Source: Citricoccus sp. K5
GTDB taxonomy: Bacteria; Actinomycetota; Actinomycetes; Actinomycetales; Micrococcaceae
NCBI RefSeq assembly: GCF_902506195.1
Contig: NZ_LR732817.1
Span: 2,078,985-2,142,984, forward strand
Length of the DNA: 64,000 nucleotides
Reading direction: 5' to 3'
The position numbers and the translations under genes are program-made. Shown piece by piece: positions 35,252 to 44,325 of this stretch. Each line of letters opens with the position of its first letter. Position 1 is the first letter of the stretch. The notes beneath the pieces were generated by a model. That model did not search any database, was not told where the DNA came from, and worked only from the letters and a program-made list of their open reading frames with translations.

Positions 35252-36700
35252 GTGAGTACTCCAGCAACCTCCAGCGCAAGCCAACCTGTCCAGCCGTCGC
35301 CCACCCGGCGCCTGCCCGGCTGGATGACCAATTTCGGCGTGCAGATCCTCGCCGCCCTGGTCCTCGGCCTGGTCCTGGGCCTCACGGCCCGTTCCACCGG
35401 GCACACGGCGGACACCCCGAACGGCCTCGGCACCACCCTGGAGGTGCTCGGCTCCAGCTACATCTCTCTGTTGCGCGCCGCCGTCGTGCCGCTGGTGTTC
35501 TTCGCCGTGGTCGCCTCGATAGCCAACCTGGCCAAGGTGACCAACGCTGCCCGGCTGGCCGCCAAGACGCTGCTCTGGTTCGCCATCACCTCGCTGATCG
35601 CCGTGGTCATCGGCATCGTCCTCGGCGCCGTCATGCAGCCAGGTGTCGGCACCGGACAGTCCGCGCCGCCGGAGTACGAGGGCAATACCGGCAGTTGGTG
35701 GGCCTTCCTGCAGGGGCTGATCCCGTCCAACTTCCTGGGGCTCTCGGCCAGCACCACCGCCGGCGAGGACGGCTCGCTGTCCACCTCCGTCAGCTTCAAC
35801 GTGCTGCAGGTGCTGGTCATCTCGATCGCCGTGGGCGTGGCCGCCCTGAAGCTCGGCGAGAAGGCCAAGCCGTTCCTGGACTTCTCCGCCTCGATGCTGG
35901 AGGTCATCCAGAAGGTGCTGTGGTGGATCATCCGCATCGCCCCGATCGGCACCGTCGGCCTGATCGGCAATGCCGTGGCGTCCTACGGCTGGGACACCAT
36001 GGGCACGCTGGCCAAGTTCGTGGCCGCCATCTACGTGGGCCTGGCGATCGTGCTGCTCGTCGTCTACCCGCTGCTCGCGAAGTTCCACGGGCTGTCCATC
36101 CGCCAGTACTTCACGGGTATGTGGCCGGCCTTCCAGATGGGCTTCGTCTCCCGCTCCTCCATCGGCACCCTGCCGGTGACCCAGCGCGTGGCCGAGCGGA
36201 ACTTCGGCGTCCCCCGCGGCTACGCCTCCTTCGCCGTCCCCCTCGGCGCCACCACCAAGATGGACGGCTGCGCCGCGATCTACCCGGCCATCGCCGCGAT
36301 GTTCGTGGCCCAGTTCTTCGGCATCGACCTGGCCTGGAGCGACTACCTGCTGATCATCCTCGTCTCCGTGCTGGGCTCCGCGGCCACCGCGGGCACCACC
36401 GGCGGCGTCGTGATGCTCACGCTCACCCTCTCCACGCTGGGACTGCCGCTGGCCGGCGTCGGGCTCCTGCTCGCCGTGGACCCGATCGTGGACATGGGGC
36501 GCACCGGCGTGAACGTGGTGGGTCAGGCGCTCGTGCCCGCGCTGGTGTCCAAGCAGGAGGGCATCCTGGATGAGGAGAAGTACAACGCGTCCCGCACCGG
36601 CGGCAACCTGCTCGCCGATGATGAGGCCCCGCTGGAGACCAATGACGACGGCGGCGCCGGCACCGGTGCGGAGCGCGAGAGCGAGTCGTCCCGCGCCTGA
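35252..36700 (+). CDS. Dicarboxylate/amino acid:cation symporter (DAACS family)
   Basis: The 482-residue protein has about eight helices and the two re-entrant hairpins of the DctA/GltP family. The Ser-rich hairpin reads SRSSIGTLPVTQRV; the cation-site string is VPLGATTKMDGCAAIYPA; the last is VDPIVDMGRTGVNVVGQA. It imports C4-dicarboxylates or acidic amino acids with Na+ or H+. The family usually has NMDGT where this protein has KMDGC. The charged tail of about 50 residues is low complexity. Confidence 0.92.
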   Translation: MSTPATSSASQPVQPSPTRRLPGWMTNFGVQILAALVLGLVLGLTARSTGHTADTPNGLGTTLEVLGSSYISLLRAAVVPLVFFAVVASIANLAKVTNAARLAAKTLLWFAITSLIAVVIGIVLGAVMQPGVGTGQSAPPEYEGNTGSWWAFLQGLIPSNFLGLSASTTAGEDGSLSTSVSFNVLQVLVISIAVGVAALKLGEKAKPFLDFSASMLEVIQKVLWWIIRIAPIGTVGLIGNAVASYGWDTMGTLAKFVAAIYVGLAIVLLVVYPLLAKFHGLSIRQYFTGMWPAFQMGFVSRSSIGTLPVTQRVAERNFGVPRGYASFAVPLGATTKMDGCAAIYPAIAAMFVAQFFGIDLAWSDYLLIILVSVLGSAATAGTTGGVVMLTLTLSTLGLPLAGVGLLLAVDPIVDMGRTGVNVVGQALVPALVSKQEGILDEEKYNASRTGGNLLADDEAPLETNDDGGAGTGAERESESSRA

Positions 36701-36753
36701 GTGACCCGGTGGTCGCTGTGGGCCGGACGTCTACGGCCGTTACTGTGGAACTC

Positions 36754-36789
36754 ATGAGTCCGCAGAGAACCGCGTCTGACCAGACCTGA
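36754..36789 (+). CDS. 11-codon leader ORF overlapping the M23 gene start
   Basis: ATG at 36754 opens an 11-residue ORF (MSPQRTASDQT) ending TGA at 36787-36789. The stop and the M23 start share bases as TGATG. TACTGT lies seven bases before the ATG, so this ORF rather than the M23 gene would receive ribosomes on a leaderless mRNA. The M23 ATG has no ribosome site, which fits termination-reinitiation. Translation of the ORF is inferred. Confidence 0.45.
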   Translation: MSPQRTASDQT

Positions 36790-37703
36790 TGCCGACCAGC
36801 ACTCCGGGGGGCGGCGGCACGTTCCGACGGGCTATCGCCCGATGGCAGACCTGGTGGGTCCGGCTCTTCATCCTCATGGTGGTGGTGATGTCCGTGGCGC
36901 CGGTCCCCCGCCTGTGGGCCCTGGTGTGCATGGTGGTTCCCCTGCTGCTGTTCTGCGTGCGTCCACCGGCGCAACGGCCGAAGCCGGTCACCGTGCATGT
37001 TCCCGTGCGCGGCCGGTGGATCGCCTGCAACAGCCCAGGTTCGAAAGTCCCCAGCCACGGGGTGCGTGCCCACGGGCAGATGTATGCCGTGGACCTCGTC
37101 CAAGAAGCCGCGGACGAGGCCACGGACACAGTCCCATCCCTGGGCTGGTCCCTCCGCGGGCGCAAACCCGAGGACTTCCCGAGCTACGGGGCGCCGGTCT
37201 TCGCCATGGCCCCCGGAACGGTGGTCCACGTGACCGGCCAGGTGCGGGACCACCGGGCCCGCGACTCCTGGCCCACCCTGATCTGGATGCTGACCCTGGA
37301 GGGTTTCCTCCGCGTCCTCGGTGGGGCCCGGAACATCCTGGGCAACCGGGTGATCGTCCAACACGGCGATGGCACCTATGCGGCGTACGCGCATCTGCGG
37401 CAGGGCTCTGCAGTGATCCGCGCCGGCGACCGCGTGGACACCGGGCAACAGCTCGGGCAGGTCGGCAACACCGGGAACACCTCCGAGCCGCACCTCCACG
37501 TCCAGCTCATGGATCGGCCCCACCCGGAGACCGCTGCCGGCCTGCCGATGCACTGGACCGGAGTGGAGATCGACGACCAGCGGCTCAGCCATCGCTGGGC
37601 CACCGGATACGCGAAGCCCAGCGCAGTGCCGGGCTTCCCGGCCAATGGTCAGATCTTCGAGGCCACAACCCCGCAGGGAGCCGCGTCCATTGACGCCACC
37701 TGA
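36789..37703 (+). CDS. M23 family membrane-anchored metallopeptidase
   Basis: This 304-residue protein has a hydrophobic N-terminal region (about 22-60) and a LytM-type domain. Zn ligands of the family are seen as PSHGVRAHGQMYAVDLV (His and Asp) and EPHLHVQL (HxH), with the intermediate GNRVIVQHGDGTYAAYAHL and GQQLGQVGNTGN strings. Such enzymes cut peptidoglycan cross-bridges or act as regulators of other hydrolases. The start overlaps the 11-codon leader ORF and lacks its own ribosome site. A strong hairpin follows the gene. Confidence 0.88.
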   Translation: MPTSTPGGGGTFRRAIARWQTWWVRLFILMVVVMSVAPVPRLWALVCMVVPLLLFCVRPPAQRPKPVTVHVPVRGRWIACNSPGSKVPSHGVRAHGQMYAVDLVQEAADEATDTVPSLGWSLRGRKPEDFPSYGAPVFAMAPGTVVHVTGQVRDHRARDSWPTLIWMLTLEGFLRVLGGARNILGNRVIVQHGDGTYAAYAHLRQGSAVIRAGDRVDTGQQLGQVGNTGNTSEPHLHVQLMDRPHPETAAGLPMHWTGVEIDDQRLSHRWATGYAKPSAVPGFPANGQIFEATTPQGAASIDAT

Positions 37704-37745
37704 CGCCCGAGCCGGCTCCGGCTGCCGCGAGGCGGCCGGACAACA

Positions 37746-37788
37746 CAGAGGGGCCCCGGCATGCGCGATGCATGCCGGGGCCCCTCTG
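37746..37788. terminator. Strong bidirectional terminator between M23 and groEL
   Basis: Perfect 19-bp arms (37746-37764 and 37770-37788) surround a five-base loop (GCGAT). It lies between convergent genes, 26 bases before the groEL stop codon. The stem is almost all G/C. Confidence 0.85.
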
Positions 37789-37814
37789 CGTTGGACCTCA
37801 GGCGGGACTCGAGG

Positions 37815-39470
<1,656 letters not shown>

Positions 39471-39614
39471 TCAAGGTGCGCGGCCGGCGTCGTGCGCTGG
39501 TTCGGTTCAGAACCACCACGGACGACGGCGGCGCGGGACGCCCGCAGGCCCGGCCGGCTCAGGTGCCTGGCCGGGCCTGGGCGCGTCAGCCGGACGCTCG
39601 GGTCCGGCGAAGAG

Positions 39615-39911
39615 TCACTTGGTGACGATGGCCAGCACGTCGCGGGCGGAGAGCACGAGGTACTCCTCGCCGCCGACCTTGACCTCGGTGCCGCCGTACT
39701 TGGAGTACAGGACCACGTCGCCCTCGGCCACGTCGACCGGGATGCGGTTGCCCTTGTCATCGATGCGGCCGGCGCCGACGGCCACGACCTGGCCCTCCTG
39801 CGGCTTCTCCTTGGCGGTGTCCGGGATCACCAGGCCGGAAGCGGTGGTCTGCTCGGCTTCCAGCGGACGGACAACAATACGATCCTCAAGGGGCTTGATA
39901 GAGACAGACAC
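39615..39911 (-). CDS. groS: 10-kDa co-chaperonin GroES
   Basis: 98 residues, starting [16 protein letters not shown]; the mobile-loop region ([14 protein letters not shown]) and the roof strand [16 protein letters not shown] are typical. It caps GroEL. GTG 39911 follows GAAGGAGA. The promoter and two CIRCE sites lie about 120-200 bases upstream. Confidence 0.96.
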   Translation of the reverse strand: MSVSIKPLEDRIVVRPLEAEQTTASGLVIPDTAKEKPQEGQVVAVGAGRIDDKGNRIPVDVAEGDVVLYSKYGGTEVKVGGEEYLVLSARDVLAIVTK

Positions 39912-40036
39912 GTCTGTACTCTCCTTCTTTTGGGTGGGCCACCCGAGCGTGCGGGCAGCCAGCGTCTATGGATGGTGTTGTGCGCCGGAGGCTGGCCAAC
40001 CGTCGTCGCGGGAGCCGGATGGCAGGTCCTTCAGGC

Positions 40037-40063
40037 TTAGCACCCGGTGCCCCGGAGTGCCAG
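40037..40063. promoter_or_regulatory. CIRCE operator 1 (HrcA)
   Basis: TTAGCACCC-N9-GAGTGCCAG matches the CIRCE consensus TTAGCACTC-N9-GAGTGCTAA at 15 of 18 arm positions. It spans the predicted groES transcription start. Confidence 0.8.
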
Positions 40064-40068
40064 AAATG

Positions 40069-40097
40069 ACTCTAGGCCGGGTTTAGCACTCGGTCAA
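40069..40097 (-). promoter_or_regulatory. groES-groEL promoter
   Basis: On the minus strand TTGACC (40097-40092) is followed after 17 bases by TAGAGT (40074-40069). The -35 falls inside CIRCE 2 and the start point inside or next to CIRCE 1. Confidence 0.75.
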
Positions 40098-40109
40098 GGT
40101 GAGTGCCAG
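40083..40109. promoter_or_regulatory. CIRCE operator 2 (HrcA)
   Basis: TTAGCACTC-N9-GAGTGCCAG has a perfect left arm and 7 of 9 in the right arm. It overlaps the -35 element and lies 46 bases from CIRCE 1. Confidence 0.88.
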
Positions 40110-40169
40110 AGAGCGACGTCGTGGACAGGAGCGTGGTCGGCTGACCATGGAGTCCGCCACACGAGACGG

Positions 40170-40700
40170 TCAGGCGTTCCGGCGGGCCCGGAAGATCCCG
40201 ACGGCGGCCACGCACAGTCCCGCGAACGCGGCACCGAGCACGATGAGCGGTCCGGCGAGGGGAACCCAGACCACGTCCCGGCGGATGGCATCCGCCGCCT
40301 CGGAGTCGGAGAGCATGTCCCCGCCGCCGAGCGTGAAGGTCCCGGCCACGAAGACCTGGGCGATCACGGTGACGATCAGCAGCAGTGCCGCCACCACGCC
40401 GACGGCCATGGACGCGTACAGCAGGATCTTGCACCACAGGGGTGCGGTCGCCGCCTGCAGGGAGGCGCGGGAATCACGCCCGACGTCGGCCCGGCCCGCA
40501 CCCGAGGCGAGGTCACCGAAATGGTGGGGGCCGTCGTCGTACCCGTCCTGCCGGTGCTTCGTGTCCCGGTGCTCGTCCTCGAAGCGACCGAAGAAGTCGA
40601 AGCGCGGCTCACCGTCCCCGTCATGGTCCAGATCCGGCCGGTCCTGGTCCGGGCGCGCAGAGTGAGGCAACGGAGGGCGCGAGGCGGGACGGTCAGGCAT
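40170..40700 (-). CDS. Hypothetical membrane protein
   Basis: This 176-residue protein has a polar, Asp/His/Arg-rich N-terminal half (about 1-80) and two hydrophobic helices (about 93-118 and 147-170) separated by a short extracytoplasmic loop. It is not a family I recognize. It is transcribed toward groES, with its stop about 60 bases from CIRCE 2, and could be a small envelope protein. Confidence 0.65.
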   Translation of the reverse strand: MPDRPASRPPLPHSARPDQDRPDLDHDGDGEPRFDFFGRFEDEHRDTKHRQDGYDDGPHHFGDLASGAGRADVGRDSRASLQAATAPLWCKILLYASMAVGVVAALLLIVTVIAQVFVAGTFTLGGGDMLSDSEAADAIRRDVVWVPLAGPLIVLGAAFAGLCVAAVGIFRARRNA

Positions 40701-40767
40701 GGTTCCAGCCTACCGGTGGGCCCGCGGCGGCGGGTGGACATGTGGACTGCCGGGCGGGGCCTGCCGG

Positions 40768-40773
40768 TACCGT
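40768..40773 (+). promoter_or_regulatory. Leaderless -10 box of the methyltransferase
   Basis: TACCGT lies six bases before the GTG at 40780. Confidence 0.45.
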
Positions 40774-40779
40774 GGATCC

Positions 40780-42249
40780 GTGGCTTCCTCCTCGCATGAC
40801 CCTCACTCCACCCACCCCGCTCCAGGCGGTCCGGCACGCGCCTCCGCAACGGACTCCACGCAGGAGGAGACGGTGCTCATGCCCGTGCTGACACCGGAGG
40901 GGTGGTCGTTGCTGAACTCGCTGGAGGGCTACCGGGAGTCTGAGGCACTGACACTGTCGACTCGCCTGCGGGGCGAGGGGCATGCACCGGAGCTGGTCTC
41001 GGCCGTGCTGACCCAGTTGAAGTTCCGTTCGAAGGCCGCGGCCAAGTTCGGGCCGTTCGCCGGGCACATGGTCTTCACGCGGGCCGGTCTGGAGCAGGCC
41101 ACGCGGATGAATGTGGCCGCGTTGCACGCCGGGCGTTTTGCTGCCGCCGGCGTGGGTTCCGTGGCCGACCTGGGCTGCGGGATCGGCGCCGATTCCATGG
41201 CCCTGGCCGCACTCGACCTGGAGGTCACCGCCGTGGAGCGGGACGAGACGGTGGCGGCCGCCGCGACGATCAACCTCATGCCGTTCCCGAATGCGTCCGT
41301 GGTCTGCGCCGACGCCGAGGAGTGGCTGGCGGCGCTGGCCGGGTCCGGTGGGGACGGTGCGGCCGTCACCAGCGCACGACCCGAGGGGTTCTGGCTCGAC
41401 CCGGCCCGACGCGTGGTGTCCTCGTCCGGCTCCTCCCGGGTCTTCGACCCCGAGGCCTTCTCCCCTCCCCTGTCCTTCGTGGAACGGCTGGCGGACACCG
41501 GGGCGCCCATGGGCGTGAAGCTCGGGCCGGCGTTGCCGCACGACTCCGTGCCGGCCGGTTGCGAGGCACAGTGGGTGTCCGTGGACGGGTCCCTGACCGA
41601 GGCGGTGCTGTGGTTCAACGCGCTGGCCCGCCCGGGAGTCCGCCGGTCGGCGCTGGTCTTGGGTGGCGGCTCTGTGGCGACCGGCGGTGACGGCGGGCCG
41701 GCAGCGGGAGGCGCGGGGCCGGCGTCGGGCGCTGAGGGTGGCAGGTCTCCGGCTGAGCTGTCCTCCGCCGCCGACTTCGGAGACTCCCCCACCGTTCCCG
41801 TGGCCGGGGCGGAGGGACTCACCGGCTTCCTGTATGAACCCGATCCGGCTGTGATCCGCGCCGGGCTCGTCGCGGACCTGATCGACCGGGAGTTCACCGC
41901 CGTGGGCGGGCGGCTGCTGGACGAGCACATCGCGTACTTCTGCGCGGATGATGCCGTGGAGACTCCCTTCGCGACGGGTTACCGAGTCCTGGAGGTCATG
42001 CCGTACAAGGTCAAGGGCCTGCGGCGCTGGGTCAAGGAGACCGGCGTGGGGCGGCTGGACATCAAGAAGCGCGGCGTGGATGTCACGCCCGAGGAGCTGC
42101 GGCGGCTGCTGATGTCCGGCCAGGGCAAAGGCGGCAAGGGCGGCAAGGGCGGCAAGGGCGCGAGCCGCCACGCGACCCTGGTGCTGACTCGCATCGGCGA
42201 GGACCGCGTGGCCGTGGTCGTCGATCCTCTGCGTGACACCCCACGCTGA
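40780..42249 (+). CDS. Class I SAM-dependent methyltransferase with THUMP-like C-terminal domain
   Basis: This is 489 residues from GTG 40780 (leaderless layout); an in-frame extension to 40699 is possible but unsupported. SAM motif I reads SVADLGCGIGADSMALA (about 128) with acidic VTAVERDE next. The C-terminal part (about 395-485) matches the THUMP-like domain of actinobacterial RNA/DNA methyltransferases (YFCADDAVETPFATGYRV, KKRGVDVTPEELRR). A Gly/Lys repeat (GKGGKGGKGGKG) interrupts it. The substrate is unknown. The stop codon TGA is the first three bases of a 58-bp palindrome. Confidence 0.85.
   Translation: MASSSHDPHSTHPAPGGPARASATDSTQEETVLMPVLTPEGWSLLNSLEGYRESEALTLSTRLRGEGHAPELVSAVLTQLKFRSKAAAKFGPFAGHMVFTRAGLEQATRMNVAALHAGRFAAAGVGSVADLGCGIGADSMALAALDLEVTAVERDETVAAAATINLMPFPNASVVCADAEEWLAALAGSGGDGAAVTSARPEGFWLDPARRVVSSSGSSRVFDPEAFSPPLSFVERLADTGAPMGVKLGPALPHDSVPAGCEAQWVSVDGSLTEAVLWFNALARPGVRRSALVLGGGSVATGGDGGPAAGGAGPASGAEGGRSPAELSSAADFGDSPTVPVAGAEGLTGFLYEPDPAVIRAGLVADLIDREFTAVGGRLLDEHIAYFCADDAVETPFATGYRVLEVMPYKVKGLRRWVKETGVGRLDIKKRGVDVTPEELRRLLMSGQGKGGKGGKGGKGASRHATLVLTRIGEDRVAVVVDPLRDTPR
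42123..42160. repeat. Tandem 9-bp units encoding Gly-Gly-Lys
   Basis: About four copies of a GGCAAAGGC/GGCAAGGGC unit sit within the methyltransferase gene and give a basic linker. They are in frame, so copy-number change would not break the gene. Confidence 0.7.
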
Positions 42250-42304
42250 GTGGTCACTTACCGTGGCCTATCACCGGCCATCCGCCACAGGATCTGACCA
42301 CCCA
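42247..42304. repeat. 58-bp palindromic element A1
   Basis: The ends are TGAGTGGTCA and TGACCACCCA, with a second paired block (CCGTGGC with GCCACAG). It is the same length as A2 and A3 and shares CCGCCAC-N4-x-CTGACCACCCA in its right half. Its first TGA is the stop codon of the methyltransferase gene; its right end lies 23 bases from the nuclease-gene stop. It may also act as a terminator between these convergent genes. Confidence 0.85.
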
Positions 42305-42327
42305 CGGGGACTGTGGTGCGCAGAGGC

Positions 42328-43275
42328 TCACTGCCCGAGCTCGCGCGAGGCGAATGACCGCCGCAGATCCCTGACGAAGGCGTCCCAGCCTCCAGGGGTG
42401 AAGACCTGCTTCGTCACCCTCAGGACGATCCACCCGTCGAACTGCATCCTCCGATCACGTTGGATGTCCCGGTCCCACTGCTTTGCGTCACTGCGATGGT
42501 GGTCTCCCTCGTACTGGACACAGATCTTGACGTCTTCCCACACCAGATCCGGAGGGACCCGCTCTCCGGTGGACAGGACAACCTCCGGGTTGACCACGGG
42601 CTCGGGGAATCCGGCGTCGACGATCCGGATCCGCAGCCGGCTCTCCTGTGGTGAGTCCGCGCCCTCCCGCAGCAATTCCACTGCCTGCCGCGCACGTCTG
42701 ATCCCCTTCACCTTCGTCCGTTTGGTGATGACATCCTTGATGTTCTGGATCGACGACAGCGGATGCATACCCGGCTCGCGCTCGGCCGTCGGTCCGTCGC
42801 TGCTTTGCAGGAGGCTGTCTCCCGCAGCCACGAGATGCTCCAGGCTCAGGTCCGTTCCAGCGAGTTGCACCCACGTCCAGGCTGGCTCGGTCACACGAAC
42901 ACCCGTGACGCGCTGGATGACGGCGTCCGTGGGGAGCAGATGACCTTGGACCCGTTTGCGGCGAGGTCGCGGTCCGGCTTCACGAGCCTTGGCCACGTGG
43001 ACCGGGTCGAAGGGCTTGCACCACGGGGGCAGCCACATCCCCCAGACAGCCGCGGCAGTCTCGTGGGTGAACACGCCCATGCCGTGGATATCCTGCAACG
43101 CCGCGAGGTGCGCCAGGTCATCGCGCGGGATGGATGACCGCCGACGGATGCCTCGGCTGACCACCTCAAGATCGGGATGCCGCAGGTGCTGTGCTTTCAA
43201 GCCCTCGGCGAGCACCTGCTGCGTCGAGAAGATTGACGGGATCTGGTCCGGCAGAGGTCGCTTCTGAGGGGGCAT
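42328..43275 (-). CDS. PDDEXK-like (Vsr/DUF559-type) protein bracketed by palindromes
   Basis: This 315-residue protein has an N-terminal part (about 1-160) with FTHETAAAVWGMWLP and WTWVQLAGTDLSLEHLVAAGD, reminiscent of AbiEi-antitoxin/DUF559 proteins. A C-terminal nuclease-fold part (about 190-310) has candidate catalytic Glu211 (ESRLR), Asp243 (PPDLVWED), Glu256 (VQYEG) and His259/260. It is clearly homologous to the protein at 60603 over its whole length. One 58-bp palindrome lies after the gene and two before it. Substrate and activity are unknown; recognition of the flanking palindromes is a hypothesis. Confidence 0.75.
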   Translation of the reverse strand: MPPQKRPLPDQIPSIFSTQQVLAEGLKAQHLRHPDLEVVSRGIRRRSSIPRDDLAHLAALQDIHGMGVFTHETAAAVWGMWLPPWCKPFDPVHVAKAREAGPRPRRKRVQGHLLPTDAVIQRVTGVRVTEPAWTWVQLAGTDLSLEHLVAAGDSLLQSSDGPTAEREPGMHPLSSIQNIKDVITKRTKVKGIRRARQAVELLREGADSPQESRLRIRIVDAGFPEPVVNPEVVLSTGERVPPDLVWEDVKICVQYEGDHHRSDAKQWDRDIQRDRRMQFDGWIVLRVTKQVFTPGGWDAFVRDLRRSFASRELGQ

Positions 43276-43412
43276 GAAGCCAGCCTGATGAGCCGCCGCG
43301 TTTCACGCTGATCACGCGGAACGAAATGTGGACGCACGGACGTAACCGGACAGCAGTGGAGTACTGAGCTATGGAGTCGTGAGTGCGGCGAAGACGGGGC
43401 TCCACCGCATCA

Positions 43413-43470
43413 TGAGTGGTCAGGTTGCGTGCCGAAACGCCCCGTGACCGCCACGGCAACTGACCACTCA
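43413..43470. repeat. 58-bp palindromic element A2
   Basis: The ends TGAGTGGTCAG and CTGACCACTCA pair perfectly, followed inward by GTTGC/GGCAA and CGTG/CACG pairing. It lies upstream of the nuclease gene (138 bases before its start) and shares the right-half block CCGCCACGGCAACTGACCAC with A1 and A3. Confidence 0.88.
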
Positions 43471-43496
43471 CCGCCCGAGGTCTCCTCCAGGCCCAC

Positions 43497-43554
43497 TGGG
43501 TGGTCAGTTGGTGCGCCGGTCTGCCCTGCGACCGCCACGATAACTGACCACCCA
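43497..43554. repeat. 58-bp palindromic element A3
   Basis: The ends are TGGGTGGTCAGTT and AACTGACCACCCA, paired perfectly over 13 bases. It is 26 bases from A2 in the same orientation and 16 bases from the stop of the siderophore ATPase gene. Confidence 0.88.
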
Positions 43555-43569
43555 CGGAATCGGAGGGGA

Positions 43570-44325
43570 TCAGTAGTAGACAGCCAGGCGGCTCTCGGGC
43601 CCCTCGATCACGCGCACCGGCGTGGAGAACACCCGCGTGAGCACCTCGTCCGTGATGATCTGTTCCGGGGTGCCGAACTCGGTGACCTTGCCGTCGTTCA
43701 TGGCGAGGATCCAGTCGGCATAGCGGGAGGCGAAGTTGATGTCATGCAGCACGATCACCACGGTGCGGCCCAGCTCGTCAGCAGCGCGGCGCAGCTGCTT
43801 CATCATCTGGACGGAGTGCTGCATGTCCAGGTTGTTCAGCGGCTCGTCCAGCAGCACGTAGTCGGTGTTCTGCGCCAACACCATGGCAACGTAGGCGCGC
43901 TGGCGCTGGCCGCCGGAGAGCTGATCCAGGTAGCGGTTCTCCAGCTTGTCCAGGTTGAGGAAGTCGATGGCCTCGGAGATGTACTTCTCGTCCTCCGCCG
44001 TCAGCCGGCCCTTGGAATAGGGGAACCGCCCGAAGCCCACCAGCTGCCGCACGGTCAGCCGGGTCACGAAGTGGTTCTCCTGGCGCAGGATGGACAGGAT
44101 CTTGGCCACGGCCTTGGACGGGGCGTTGACGATGTCCTGCCCGGCCACCTGGATCTGCCCGGCATCCACCTTGAGCAGCCGCCCGATCATGGTGAGGATG
44201 GTGGACTTGCCGGCACCGTTGGGGCCCACCAATGCAGTGATCCCGCCCTGGGGCAGTTCCACGCTGACGGGCCCGATCTGGGTCTCGTCGCCGTAGCTCT
44301 TCTGAACGCCGTCGAGTGTGATCAC
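43570..44325 (-). CDS. Iron-siderophore ABC transporter ATP-binding protein
   Basis: This 251-residue ATPase has Walker A GPNGAGKSTILTM, Q-loop ILRQENHF, signature LSGGQRQRAYVAMVLAQ, Walker B YVLLDEPLNNLD and the switch His in VVIVLHDINFA. The GTG at 44325 overlaps the permease stop (GTGA); the long upstream extension of this frame is the shadow of the permease. The family energizes ferric-siderophore uptake through the two permeases upstream. Confidence 0.93.
   Translation of the reverse strand: MITLDGVQKSYGDETQIGPVSVELPQGGITALVGPNGAGKSTILTMIGRLLKVDAGQIQVAGQDIVNAPSKAVAKILSILRQENHFVTRLTVRQLVGFGRFPYSKGRLTAEDEKYISEAIDFLNLDKLENRYLDQLSGGQRQRAYVAMVLAQNTDYVLLDEPLNNLDMQHSVQMMKQLRRAADELGRTVVIVLHDINFASRYADWILAMNDGKVTEFGTPEQIITDEVLTRVFSTPVRVIEGPESRLAVYY

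Noticed and set aside
37704..37814. A possible small RNA in the M23-groEL gap
   Set aside because: The gap is explained by one strong symmetric hairpin between convergent genes, and no promoter is visible.
42247..42304. Reading A1 (and B2) only as ordinary transcription terminators
   Set aside because: Both do lie between convergent genes and may terminate transcription. The same sequences recur on the promoter side of each nuclease gene (A2, A3, B1), however, and the A family has fixed length, so a terminator alone does not explain them.
42328..43275. Assigning the palindrome-associated proteins as RAYT (Y1/HUH) transposases
   Set aside because: No HUH motif or conserved tyrosine context is visible. 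The C-terminal half instead has the E...D...QYEG-x-HH arrangement of Vsr/DUF559-type nucleases.
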